Shown here one piece after another: positions 36,135 through 47,211 of a stretch of 64,000 bases of DNA. Location: the NCBI GenBank assembly GCA_030407505.1, contig JASDDH010000013.1:1-64000 (forward strand), in the 5' to 3' direction. The position numbers and the translations under genes are program-made. Source of the stretch: Planococcus sp. APC 4015 (GTDB taxonomy: Bacteria; Actinomycetota; Actinomycetes; Actinomycetales; Microbacteriaceae). Numbering within the stretch: the first letter of the stretch is position 1; every line of letters starts with the position of its first letter. The notes beneath the pieces are model-generated. The model was not told the DNA's origin and did no database searches. It saw nothing but the letters and a program-made list of their open reading frames with translations.

Positions 36135-37450
36135 GCTTCCGCGATCGGTGCGAGGGCCGTCTCGAGGTCGCGGATGATGTCGGCCACGTCTTCGAGGCCG
36201 ATCGACAGTCGCACCGTCGTCGGTCCGATGTGGGCCTCGGCGAGCTGGATCCGCGTCATGTGGCTGTGCGTCATCGACGCGGGATGCGCGACCAGGCTGC
36301 GCGCATCGCCGATGTTGGCGACGAGCCGCACGACCGAGAGTCGGGCGATGAACGATTCCACGAGCGCGAAGTCGGCTTCGGGATCCGCGCCGGCCGGCAG
36401 ATCGAAGGCGAAGACCGAGCTGACGCCTTTGGCGAGGTAGCGTCGCGCGTTGGCGTGCCAGGGGCTCGACGGGAGTCCGGGGTGATGCACCCGGGCCACG
36501 GCGGGGTGCGTCTCGAGGAACCGTGCGACCGCCAGGGCGCTGGCGGTGTGCCGGGCGACGCGCAGGTCGAGCGTCTCGATGCCCTGCAGCAGCTGGAACG
36601 CGTTGAATGCCGCGAGCGACGGGCCCAGGTCGTGCACGTACTTCGTCTTGACCAGGGCGATGTAGGGCGAGCCCGTTGCGCCGAAGCGGTCGACGAGGCT
36701 GCCGTCGGGGACTCGCGGATACGTCTCGGTCAGCTGCGGCCACCGCTGGGGCTCGGCGGTGAAGTCGAAGGTTCCGAGGTCGACCACGACGCCGCCGAGC
36801 GACGTGCCGTGCCCGCCGAGGAACTTGGTCGCCGAATGCACGACGATGTCGGCGCCGAAGTCCTTCGCGCGCTGCAGATAGGGCGTGGCGACGGTGTTGT
36901 CGATGACGAGCGGAACCCCCGCGGATTTCGCCACGGCCGCCACCGCTTCGAGGTCCAGCACCTGGGCGATCGGATTCGAGATCGACTCGGCGAACAGGGC
37001 GCGCGTGGTGGGGCGCACGGCGGCGGCCCAGGCATGCGGATCATCCTGATCGACGAACGTGACCGAGATGCCCCAGTCGGCGAAGGTGTCCTGCAGCAGA
37101 TCGATCGTGCCGCCGTAGAGCTGACGGGCCGCGACGATGTGCTCGCCGTGCTTCGCCAGGGCGAGCAGCGCCACCGCCACCGCCGCTTGACCCGACGCGA
37201 CGCCCGCCGCGGCGATGCCGCCCTCGAGCTCGGCGACGCGCTTCTCGAGCACGAGCACGGTGGGGTTGGCGGCCCGGCTGTAGACGTTGCCGTCGCGACG
37301 CAGCGCGAACAGGTCTCGCGCCGCGCTGAGGGAGGTGAACTCGAACGCGTTGGACTGATGGATCGGGGGGACGGCGGTGTTCTCGGCGACCCCGGCGGAG
37401 TACCCCGACTGCACCTGCGCCGTCGCGAACGCGCGCGAGGATTCGGACAT
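36107..37450 (-). CDS. metY: O-acetylhomoserine aminocarboxypropyltransferase-like PLP enzyme
   Basis: A 447-residue Cys/Met metabolism PLP enzyme. It has YSRAANPTVLVLEKRVAELEGG, the GLY-like RQLYGGT substrate loop, and PLP Lys209 in SATKFLGGHG; the length and the long insert around GTFDFTAEPQRWPQL fit MetY rather than MetB. It would form homocysteine from O-acetylhomoserine and sulfide. MetX is not adjacent, so the symbol is tentative. ATG 37450 is used; the sequence GATGAT lies 7 nt upstream, and an ATG at 37462 is possible. The last 28 bp are antisense to the M20 gene. Confidence 0.8.
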   Translation of the reverse strand: MSESSRAFATAQVQSGYSAGVAENTAVPPIHQSNAFEFTSLSAARDLFALRRDGNVYSRAANPTVLVLEKRVAELEGGIAAAGVASGQAAVAVALLALAKHGEHIVAARQLYGGTIDLLQDTFADWGISVTFVDQDDPHAWAAAVRPTTRALFAESISNPIAQVLDLEAVAAVAKSAGVPLVIDNTVATPYLQRAKDFGADIVVHSATKFLGGHGTSLGGVVVDLGTFDFTAEPQRWPQLTETYPRVPDGSLVDRFGATGSPYIALVKTKYVHDLGPSLAAFNAFQLLQGIETLDLRVARHTASALAVARFLETHPAVARVHHPGLPSSPWHANARRYLAKGVSSVFAFDLPAGADPEADFALVESFIARLSVVRLVANIGDARSLVAHPASMTHSHMTRIQLAEAHIGPTTVRLSIGLEDVADIIRDLETALAPIAEAQLAETSAR

Positions 37451-37509
37451 GCCGTCCATCATCGAGCCGCGACGGCGGGCCGCCCGATCGTGTGTCGAAC
37501 TGTTGCGCG

Positions 37510-38451
37510 TCAGGGGACGAGCGTGACCTTGCCGTCGACGCCGGCGTGCACCCGTCGATGAGCCTCCGCGGCCTCGGCGAGCGGCAGCGACGGACCGAGT
37601 TCGACCGAGAACCGGCCCGCCGCCAGCAGGGCGAGCGTCACGGGGATCGCGTCGTCGCGCCAGGACTGCTGCTGGGCCGTCAGGGGCCGGGGGCTCCCGC
37701 CCGAGAAGCCCCGGATGCCGAGGGATGCCGCCTTCGCGCCCTGCACGAGGGTGGCGATGCGGCTCCTGTCGGCGACGAGTTCGATCGAGGTGGCGAGCGC
37801 CTCGTCGGTGCCGACGGCGTCGATCGCGACCGTGACCCCCTGCGGCGCCGCCGTGCGGACCCGGTCGGCGAGCCCGTCGCCGTAGGCCACCGGGATCCCG
37901 CCCAGCGCGCGCACGCGGTCGGCGCGGCGGTCGGAAGTCGTCGCGATCACCGTCGCGCCCCACAGCACGGCGTACTGGATCAGCGCCTGGCCGACCGAGC
38001 CCGACCCGCCGTGCACCAGCAGCGTGTCGCCCGCGCGCACGTCGAGCGACCGCGCCGCCTGATACGCGGTTCCAACCGGGATGCCGAGGGCCGCGCCCTC
38101 GGCGGCGCTGACGCCCGGCGGGCGGGGGTGCACGACATCGGCCGAGACGACGAGATCGGTCGCGTAGGCGCCCGCCGCATTGAAGAAGACGACGGGATCG
38201 CCGACGCTGAAGCCGTCGACGCCGTCGCCGACCGCGGTCACGGTGCCCGCACCGTCGGACCCGACGCGACGGGGTCCGTCCAGGGGCGCCGACGCGCGCA
38301 GACCGGCGCGCAGCTTCCAGTCGATGGGGTTCACGCCGGCTGCCTCGACGCGGATCGCGAGCTCTCCCGCGCCAGGGGCGGGGTTCGGGATCTCGGCCAG
38401 GTGGAGGACCTCGGGTCCGCCGAACTCGGTGTGGACGATCGCGTGTGCCAT
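37510..38451 (-). CDS. NADP-dependent quinone oxidoreductase-like MDR protein
   Basis: A 313-residue medium-chain dehydrogenase/reductase without the structural zinc lobe. It has a GroES-like N-terminal domain with GVNPIDWKLRAG, VGDPVVFFN, and a Rossmann fold with VHGGSGSVGQALIQYA. This is the QOR/zeta-crystallin type, reducing quinones or enones with NADPH. The start is ATG 38451. There is no leaderless -10; AGAAAGG upstream may be a weak ribosome site. The stop lies about 60 bp before the metY-like start. Confidence 0.83.
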   Translation of the reverse strand: MAHAIVHTEFGGPEVLHLAEIPNPAPGAGELAIRVEAAGVNPIDWKLRAGLRASAPLDGPRRVGSDGAGTVTAVGDGVDGFSVGDPVVFFNAAGAYATDLVVSADVVHPRPPGVSAAEGAALGIPVGTAYQAARSLDVRAGDTLLVHGGSGSVGQALIQYAVLWGATVIATTSDRRADRVRALGGIPVAYGDGLADRVRTAAPQGVTVAIDAVGTDEALATSIELVADRSRIATLVQGAKAASLGIRGFSGGSPRPLTAQQQSWRDDAIPVTLALLAAGRFSVELGPSLPLAEAAEAHRRVHAGVDGKVTLVP

Positions 38452-38480
38452 GCGTGCGGCAGCCTTTCTGAGAGTGCGGG

Positions 38481-41400
38481 TCAGTCCCGCAGGGCCTTCT
38501 GGATGCGGGGGAGCGAGACGGATTCGGCGGTGCCGAGGTTCTGCGCGAACAGGCTCACGCGGTACTCCTCGAGGAGCCACCGCGTGCGGGTGAGTGCGGG
38601 TGCGGCGCCCGCGGCGAGGGGGATCAGCCCACCGGCATCCGTGTACAGGACTGCCGCGCGCTCATACTCGGTCATGCGCTGCCGGTCGCGACCGGGGTTG
38701 TCGGACAGCGTCTTCACCCGCTCGAGCGCGCCGCGCAGATAGCGGGGGAGGTGGGTCAGCCGTGCGATGCCGGTGCGGGCGACGAAGCCCGGGAAGACGA
38801 GGCCCGCCACCTGTCCCTTGACATCGTTCAGCGCACCCAGCAGCGTCAGCGAGTTCTGGTCGCGCAGCGCCCGTTCGACCTCGCGGGCCCCCATGAGGAT
38901 GCGCGCCGTCAGCGACACCGCGGCGAACAGCTCGTCGACGACGACGGCCGACAGCGCGTCGCGCACGGACTCGAAGTCCTGCCGGGTGCGCACGATCCCC
39001 GGGGACACGGTGCGGGCGATCACGGCGTCGGCGACGGCCACGCGGGCGTCTTCGATGAGCGCCTTCGCCGACGGATACGGCGACGCGGCGAGGGCGAGCT
39101 TCTCGGCGGAGGTCAAGTGCTCGAGCACGTAGGCCACGGGTGAGGGCACGGACAGCAGCACGAGTCGTCGGACGCCCGCAAGGGTGGCGGCGGCCGCGGC
39201 ATCCGGAGTCGCCTCGATGCGGATCGCGACACTCTGCCCTTCGTCCACGATCGCGGGATACCCCCGGACGACGCCGCCTGCGACGCGCGTGTCGACGACC
39301 TCGGGCAGGTCGCCGAATGTCCAGTCGGTGAGGCCCGTGCGCTCGGCGAATCCGCTCGGCTGAGGCTTGAGCACGTCGGCGGGTCCTGCCGGGCCCTTCG
39401 ACGGGCTCGGGGACCGCGGGTCGTTCGGGGATCCGCCCGCGATGCTCTTCTCCAGCGATCGGGCGACGGAAGACCGCGCCCGGCCGCTCAGTCGATCCTG
39501 CAGGGCGGCCAGATCGCGGTCCGATCCGACGGCGCGCCCGCGTTCGTCGACCGCGCGGAACGAGACCCGCAGGTGCCCGGGAACGCGTTCGAGGTCGAAA
39601 TCGGCAGCGGTCACGGGCTGGCTCGCCAGGCGCTGGATGCGGGCGGCCAGCGCGTCCAGCAGCGGAGCCTGCGGGGCGCCCCCGTGAAGCTCGGGCGCGA
39701 GGTCGCCGACGTCCTCGGCGAGTCTGGCGGCCCAGTCGGCGGCGGGAACGACGTGGCGACGGATGCTCTTGGGCAGCGAGCGCAGGAGCCCCGTGATGAG
39801 TTCATCGCGCATGCCGGGCACCTGCCAGTCGAAGCCGTCGGAGCGCAGCTGCGCCAGCAGTGCCAGGGGGACGATCACGGTCACCCCGTCGTCCGGGGCG
39901 CCCGGTTCGAACCGGTAGGCGAGGGTGAGCACCTGATCGCCCTGCTCCCACCGTGCGGGGAAGTCCCGCTCGTCTCCGCGCGACGCTTCATCGACCAGAT
40001 CGGCCTCGCTCATGTCGAGCAGGCGCGGCGTGCGCGCGGCGGCATCCTTCCACCAGGCCTCGAACGAGCGGAGATCGAAGACGTCGCGCGGGAGCCGCGC
40101 GTCGTAGAACCGGTAGACGGCTTCATCGCCGACGAGGATGTCGCGCCGGCGCTCCCGCTCCTCGATCTTCTCGAGGCGACGCCGCAGCTCGAAGTTGCGC
40201 CGCTCGAATGCCGTGAGTCGCTTGTCGAGGTGCGACAGGTCCCAATCGCCTTCGACGAACCCGTGCCGGATCAGCAGCTCCCGGGCGAACGGGCGGTCGA
40301 AGCGGCTCAGCTGCACACGGCGCTTGGGCACGATGTCGACCCCGAACAGCGTGATCCTCTCGTAGGCGGATGCCGCCCCCGCCGACTTCGACCAGTGCGG
40401 CTCGCTCACCGAGCGCTTGGCGAGGTCGCCCGCGAGCGGCTCGGCCCAGGCGGGATCGATGGCGGCGACCGTGCGGGCGAAGAGGCGGCTGGTCTCGACG
40501 AGTTCGGCCGCCATGACCGCCGTGGGCCGTTTCTTGCGCAGGCCCGAGCCCGGGAACATCGCGAAGCGCGTGCCGCGGGCGCCGAGGTACTCGGCCAGGG
40601 GCTGGCGCTTCCCGTCGGCTCGGCCCTTCACCGGCCCGCCGCTGCGCTCGTCGAGGATCCCGATGTGCGAGAGCAGGCCCGCGAGGATCGCCTTGTGGAT
40701 CGCGTCCGGGTCGGCCGCGCCAGTCGAGCCCGCGCCCCCGGTCCCCGAGCTTGTCGAAGGGCCACGCCCGAGAAGCGAGATGAGCTGGCGGTGCACGTCG
40801 GTCCATTCGCGCACCCGCACGTAGTTGAGGTGCTCCGCGCGGCACATGCGCCGGAACGCGCTCGAGCCGAGCTCGCGCTGCTGCTCCTGCAGGTGGTTCC
40901 AGAGGTTGAGCAGACTGAGGAAGTCGCTGGTCGGATCGGTGAAGCGCGCGTGCAGGCGGTCCGCCTCCTCGCGACGCTCCTCGGGACGCTCGCGGACGTC
41001 CTGGAGTGAGAGCCCGGCGACGATGGGCAGCATGTCGCCGAGCACGCCGGTGCGTCGGGCCTCGATCAGCATGCGCGCGAAGCGCGGGTCGATGGGCAGG
41101 CGCGCGATCTCGCGACCGAGGTCGGTGAGGCGGGTGCCGTCGACCGCGCCGAGCTCGACGAGCAGGTCGAACGCGGCCTTGACGCCGCGGGAGTCCGGGG
41201 GAGTGAGGAACGGGAACTCCTGGATGTCGCCGAACCCGAGCGAGAGCATCTGGAGGATGACCGACGCGAGGCTCGTGCGCAGGATCTCGGGCTCGGTGTA
41301 CTCGTCCCGGGTGGCGAAGTCCTCTTCGGAGTACAACCGGATCGCGATGCCCGGCGCCGTGCGACCCGCACGACCCGAGCGCTGCTGGGCGGACGCCTGC

Positions 41401-42518
41401 GAGATCGCCTCGATGGGCAGCTGCTGGATCTTCGTGCGGTTGCTGTAGCGCGAGATGCGGGCGGTGCCGGTGTCGATCACGTAGCGGATGCCGGGCACGG
41501 TGAGGCTCGTCTCGGCGACGTTCGTCGCGAGGATGACCCGACGACGCACACCCGCGATGCCCGAACGCTCGAACACCCGGTGCTGCTCGGCGGACGAGAG
41601 TCGCCCGTACAGGGGCAGCACCTCGGTCGGCGCAGCGTCCTTGGCATACATTCCGCGCACGGCATCCGTCGCATCCCGGATCTCCGCCTCACCCGGGAGG
41701 AAGACCAGCACGTCGCCGGCGGGCTCGCGGTCGAGCTCGCGCAGCGCCGCGGTGATGCCGTCGACGTCGTCCTCGTTCTCCGCCGCCCCGGCCCGGCCCG
41801 CTCCCGGCCGGCCAGCGCCCGCCCTCCGATTCGCGGCGCCGGCGTCGGTCGCCGTCGGGACCCCGCCGCCTGCCGCGGCGTCTTCGCCGGTCGCCGGGTG
41901 TGCCGAAGCGCCCGGCCCCCGGTAGCGGATCTCGACCGGATACGTGCGGCCCGAGACCTCGATGATCGGGGCCGCCCGGCCCGCGGAATCCGCGAAGTGC
42001 TTCGCGAAGCTCTCGGGATCGATCGTCGCGCTCGTCACGATGACCTTGAGGTCGGGGCGCCGGGGCAGGATGCGCGCGAGGTAGCCGATCAGGAAGTCGA
42101 CGTTGAGGGAGCGCTCGTGGGCTTCGTCGACGATGATCGTGTCGTAGCGCCTGAGCAGTCGATCGCGGTGGATCTCGTTGAGCAGGATGCCGTCGGTCAT
42201 GAGCGCGACGCGGGTGTCTTCGGTGACCTTGTCGGTGAAGCGCACCTTGTATCCGACGGCGGAGCCGAGCGGAACCTGCAGCTCCTCAGCGATGCGCTCC
42301 GCGATCGTGCGGGCGGCGATGCGTCGTGGCTGCGTGTGCGCGATGCGCGTGCGTCCGAGCTCGAGGCAGATCTTGGGCAGCTGCGTGGTCTTGCCCGACC
42401 CCGTCGCCCCCGCGACGATCACGACCTGGTGGTCGCGGATGGCGCGCGCGATCTCATCCCGCGCGGCGCTGACCGGCAGCTCCGGGGGATAGGAGATCGT
42501 GGGCTCGATCGCGGACAT
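38481..42518 (-). CDS. hrpA: ATP-dependent RNA helicase HrpA
   Basis: A 1345-residue DEAH helicase: Walker A GATGSGKT at 37-44, DEAH at 131-134, SAT motif III, QQRSGRAGRTAPG motif VI, a helicase-associated winged helix and OB region, and the long DUF3418 C terminus seen in HrpA. Three low-complexity inserts stand out: an Ala/Gly/Pro stretch at about 205-250, PSTSSGTGG at about 586-594 and SPSPSKGPAG at about 1036-1045. The last two coincide with copies of a dispersed repeat (40740-40761 and 39394-39418). ATG 42518 has TACGAT 8 nt upstream. Confidence 0.92.
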   Translation of the reverse strand: MSAIEPTISYPPELPVSAARDEIARAIRDHQVVIVAGATGSGKTTQLPKICLELGRTRIAHTQPRRIAARTIAERIAEELQVPLGSAVGYKVRFTDKVTEDTRVALMTDGILLNEIHRDRLLRRYDTIIVDEAHERSLNVDFLIGYLARILPRRPDLKVIVTSATIDPESFAKHFADSAGRAAPIIEVSGRTYPVEIRYRGPGASAHPATGEDAAAGGGVPTATDAGAANRRAGAGRPGAGRAGAAENEDDVDGITAALRELDREPAGDVLVFLPGEAEIRDATDAVRGMYAKDAAPTEVLPLYGRLSSAEQHRVFERSGIAGVRRRVILATNVAETSLTVPGIRYVIDTGTARISRYSNRTKIQQLPIEAISQASAQQRSGRAGRTAPGIAIRLYSEEDFATRDEYTEPEILRTSLASVILQMLSLGFGDIQEFPFLTPPDSRGVKAAFDLLVELGAVDGTRLTDLGREIARLPIDPRFARMLIEARRTGVLGDMLPIVAGLSLQDVRERPEERREEADRLHARFTDPTSDFLSLLNLWNHLQEQQRELGSSAFRRMCRAEHLNYVRVREWTDVHRQLISLLGRGPSTSSGTGGAGSTGAADPDAIHKAILAGLLSHIGILDERSGGPVKGRADGKRQPLAEYLGARGTRFAMFPGSGLRKKRPTAVMAAELVETSRLFARTVAAIDPAWAEPLAGDLAKRSVSEPHWSKSAGAASAYERITLFGVDIVPKRRVQLSRFDRPFARELLIRHGFVEGDWDLSHLDKRLTAFERRNFELRRRLEKIEERERRRDILVGDEAVYRFYDARLPRDVFDLRSFEAWWKDAAARTPRLLDMSEADLVDEASRGDERDFPARWEQGDQVLTLAYRFEPGAPDDGVTVIVPLALLAQLRSDGFDWQVPGMRDELITGLLRSLPKSIRRHVVPAADWAARLAEDVGDLAPELHGGAPQAPLLDALAARIQRLASQPVTAADFDLERVPGHLRVSFRAVDERGRAVGSDRDLAALQDRLSGRARSSVARSLEKSIAGGSPNDPRSPSPSKGPAGPADVLKPQPSGFAERTGLTDWTFGDLPEVVDTRVAGGVVRGYPAIVDEGQSVAIRIEATPDAAAAATLAGVRRLVLLSVPSPVAYVLEHLTSAEKLALAASPYPSAKALIEDARVAVADAVIARTVSPGIVRTRQDFESVRDALSAVVVDELFAAVSLTARILMGAREVERALRDQNSLTLLGALNDVKGQVAGLVFPGFVARTGIARLTHLPRYLRGALERVKTLSDNPGRDRQRMTEYERAAVLYTDAGGLIPLAAGAAPALTRTRWLLEEYRVSLFAQNLGTAESVSLPRIQKALRD
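39394..39418. repeat. Dispersed repeat copy inside hrpA (first)
   Basis: CCCTTCGACGGGCTCGGGGACCGCG matches the element at 13472-13494. On the hrpA strand it is read as Arg-Ser-Pro-Ser-Pro-Ser-Lys-Gly, a different frame from the other coding copies. It lies in a poorly conserved linker. Confidence 0.8.
40740..40761. repeat. Dispersed repeat copy inside hrpA (second)
   Basis: GGTCCCCGAGCTTGTCGAAGGG, in inverse orientation on the plus strand. It is read by hrpA as Gly-Pro-Ser-Thr-Ser-Ser-Gly-Thr and flanked by Gly/Ala-rich residues, so it looks like an insertion into a loop after HRQLISLLG. Confidence 0.82.
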
Positions 42519-44412
<1,894 letters not shown>

Positions 44413-44420
44413 CCGCGAAC

Positions 44421-44451
44421 GGCCCTCCCGAGCACTACGCACGGGAGGGCC
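44421..44451 (+). terminator. Terminator after the aldo/keto reductase
   Basis: GGCCCTCCCG (44421-44430) pairs perfectly with CGGGAGGGCC (44442-44451), loop 11 nt, 8 bp after the stop. Confidence 0.88.
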
Positions 44452-44581
44452 GTCCACTACCGCCTCGGCGCCCGCAGGCACGGCGTCCGCGGCATCTGCT
44501 ACGTAAAAGCCGCCTGCACGAGCAGTCGCCTCGCCCCGCCTTCCTACCTTCGAACCGAACCGGAATCGAAGGGGGACACGC

Positions 44582-47179
44582 GTGTCCGAAACAGGAACGA
44601 CCACGCGGCGCGCGCTGCGCCGACGCCGCAGACTGACTCGCAGGGCTGTGCGATGGACCGCCGCGATCGTGGCGACGGCATTGGCCGCCGTGGGTGCGAT
44701 CGTCGGCGTGCAGAGCGCCCAGGCCGCCAGCCAAGGACCCGGGTTCGGCACCTGGCCGAGCAGCGCGATCGGGTGGGAGGGGGCGTTCGTCGCTCCCGAC
44801 GGCAGCCTCGTCTACTGCATCGTGCCGGGCGCCGCGAACCCGACCGGGGCGACATCGTCCGCCGGCTACCGGGGGTGGATCGAGTCGAACAGCCCGTTCG
44901 GCACCGCGTACATCGGCGGCGACACCGCAGCCAAGATCAACACCCTCGTGTCGGTCTGGGGTCAGACCTGGGACAACGTCGAGGCCTCGGCGATCTCGTT
45001 CGCGGTCAAGCACCTCGCCAATCCCGGTGCGCTCTACGCCTCGGGCGGCTGGAACGGCAGCCACGACCTCAACGGGTTCATCAACCACAAGCTCGTCGGT
45101 CTCGTCGGCAGCGGTACGGTCGCGGCGGTCCAGTCGCGCACGCAGATGCTCCTCGGCGCCGTGGACGGCGTGACCGCCGGTGTCGCGAACGGATCCGGAT
45201 GGTTCGAGATCACCACCGATCCGTCCCACAGCGCGCTCGGAACGGTGACGATGCACGGCACCCCCGCGACCGGCACGACGTCGCTCACGAACGCGACCTT
45301 CGACGCCACCGGCAGCGCTGCGCTCAGCGGCATGCGCGAAGGCGTCGCCTACAGCGTGCGCGGGGTGCCGCCGACCGGCGACGCCACCCCCTACCGCATC
45401 GGCGCGTACGGCGTCTTCGGCAGCGGCTACGCGCCCCAGCTCCACATCTGGGAGACCCCGTACCAGCAGCGCACCGTCGGTCCCGGCGGGCAGGGATCGT
45501 TCACCGTGTCCGGATGGGACGAATACGAACGCTCCGCAGCCTTCGCGCCGTACATCACGACCCAGGTGGAGCAGAAGTACGTGCCCGGCGGCAGGTTCGT
45601 CGACCACGTCACCTTCCGCACCTCGCTCAACGAGTGGCCCCGCGTCGGGGGCGGCTTCGCCGTCGTGCACGCGACCGCGACCGTGTATTCGACACCCGAG
45701 CAGCCGACGACGACCAGCCAGGAGATCCCGGCGGATGCCGTCCCGGTCGGCACCCTCGCGCTGACGACCGACCCGGCCATCGGGCCGTCCCAGTCCTACC
45801 GCGTCGAATCCGACGGTGAGCTCCCCGGCCCGGGTCACTACACCGCGGTCTGGACGATCGACGGAGCGGCGCAGGAGCCGTCGACCATCGGCTATCTCGA
45901 GGGTGGATCCGCGTACCACCGGCAGGAGCTCTTCGGCGAGGCGACGCAGATGTCGATGGTGCCCGACATCACGTCGGAGGCGCAGAAGGTCGCGCAGAAG
46001 GGCGGCACGGCGGTCGACACGGTGATCGTCGCCGATGTGCTGCCCGCAGGGGGCGCGGATCTCTCGACCGCGCTGTACCGGGTGCCCGCGGACACCCCCG
46101 CCTTCGGAGCGTGCCTGGTCGACAACCTGGTCTGGCAGAGCGACGTCCTCCACGTGGATGCGGTCGGCCGGTACGACTTCACCGCTCCCGTCGTCCCCGA
46201 GTTCGGCGAGTACGCGTGGCAGCACCGCGCCGCCGATGTGCTCGGCGACGAGATCATGACGAGCGAATGCGGCATCGAGAGCGAGATGACGCGCGTGCCG
46301 ACCCCGACGATCGACTCCCTGGCCCCCGAGACCGTCGGCTTCGGCGGGGTGGTCCACGACGTTGCCATCGTCGACGGGCTCGTGCCGGTCGACGGAGAGA
46401 CCTACGTCACGTTCGAGCTCTACCGGGCCGCCGACGGCGTCGATCCCGCCGCGACCTGCACCGCAGACACACTCGTGGGCGACACGGTCGCGACCCCGGT
46501 CCTCGTCACCGCCGCGGGCGAGTACACCTCACCCGGCATCCGGGTGCTCTCCTCCGGCATCCACTACAGCATCGAGTCGCTGTGGTGGCGAGCGGATGCC
46601 GTGAGCGAGCCCGTGCTGCTCGATCGAGGCGACTGCGGCCGGGCGCACGAGCGCACGACCGTGAGCGAGGTCACGCTCACGACGAACGCGACGCCCGAGG
46701 TCGCGATCGGCGACGGGTTCCGCGACGAAGCGCACGTGACCGGGCTGGATGCCGCCACTGCGGCGAGCATCGTGTTCGAGGTGTTCCACAACCCGGTCGG
46801 GCAGGTGCCCACCTGCGGCGCCGACACCCTCGTCGACACCCGGCGCATCGAGATCGTCGGCTCGGGGACGTTCCGCTCACCGCAGCTCACCGCGACCACC
46901 GAGGGTGCGCAGGTGTGGGTGGCCACGCTGGTGCACACGGCCGACGACGGCACCGAGACGATTCTGGCCCAGGGCGAGTGCGGCGATCCGGACGAGATCA
47001 CCTTGGTGCTGCCCGAGCTCCCGCTCACCGAGCCCGAGCTCCCGCTCACCGAGGGCGAGCTCCCCCGCACGGGCTCGGCGCTGCCCGCGGGCGCGCTCCT
47101 GCTCGGGGGAGCGGCCGCGCTCTTCGCCGGCGCGGCGATCGTGTTCGGCCGTGCCGCGCGCAGGCCCGTGGCGGCGTGA
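44582..47179 (+). CDS. LPXTG-anchored cell-surface protein with three Ig-like repeats
   Basis: An 865-residue exported protein. A very basic N terminus (ALRRRRRLTRRAVRW) and hydrophobic signal ending around AQA precede an N-terminal domain with VYCIVPG. That resembles the Cys context of surface thioester domains, though the partner Gln is not obvious. Three repeats of about 105 residues follow (about 470-580, 580-690, 690-800), each with a Cys near the middle and a final (E)CG motif. The C terminus has two LPLTE units, the sorting signal LPRTG at 827-831, a hydrophobic span and a basic tail, so sortase would anchor it. The start is GTG 44582 behind GAAGGGGGACACGC. Likely adhesin or wall protein; no sortase gene is nearby. 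Confidence 0.82.
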   Translation: MSETGTTTRRALRRRRRLTRRAVRWTAAIVATALAAVGAIVGVQSAQAASQGPGFGTWPSSAIGWEGAFVAPDGSLVYCIVPGAANPTGATSSAGYRGWIESNSPFGTAYIGGDTAAKINTLVSVWGQTWDNVEASAISFAVKHLANPGALYASGGWNGSHDLNGFINHKLVGLVGSGTVAAVQSRTQMLLGAVDGVTAGVANGSGWFEITTDPSHSALGTVTMHGTPATGTTSLTNATFDATGSAALSGMREGVAYSVRGVPPTGDATPYRIGAYGVFGSGYAPQLHIWETPYQQRTVGPGGQGSFTVSGWDEYERSAAFAPYITTQVEQKYVPGGRFVDHVTFRTSLNEWPRVGGGFAVVHATATVYSTPEQPTTTSQEIPADAVPVGTLALTTDPAIGPSQSYRVESDGELPGPGHYTAVWTIDGAAQEPSTIGYLEGGSAYHRQELFGEATQMSMVPDITSEAQKVAQKGGTAVDTVIVADVLPAGGADLSTALYRVPADTPAFGACLVDNLVWQSDVLHVDAVGRYDFTAPVVPEFGEYAWQHRAADVLGDEIMTSECGIESEMTRVPTPTIDSLAPETVGFGGVVHDVAIVDGLVPVDGETYVTFELYRAADGVDPAATCTADTLVGDTVATPVLVTAAGEYTSPGIRVLSSGIHYSIESLWWRADAVSEPVLLDRGDCGRAHERTTVSEVTLTTNATPEVAIGDGFRDEAHVTGLDAATAASIVFEVFHNPVGQVPTCGADTLVDTRRIEIVGSGTFRSPQLTATTEGAQVWVATLVHTADDGTETILAQGECGDPDEITLVLPELPLTEPELPLTEGELPRTGSALPAGALLLGGAAALFAGAAIVFGRAARRPVAA

Positions 47180-47211
47180 GCGCGGGGGACGGAGGCTGTG
47201 CGAGCGTGCGC

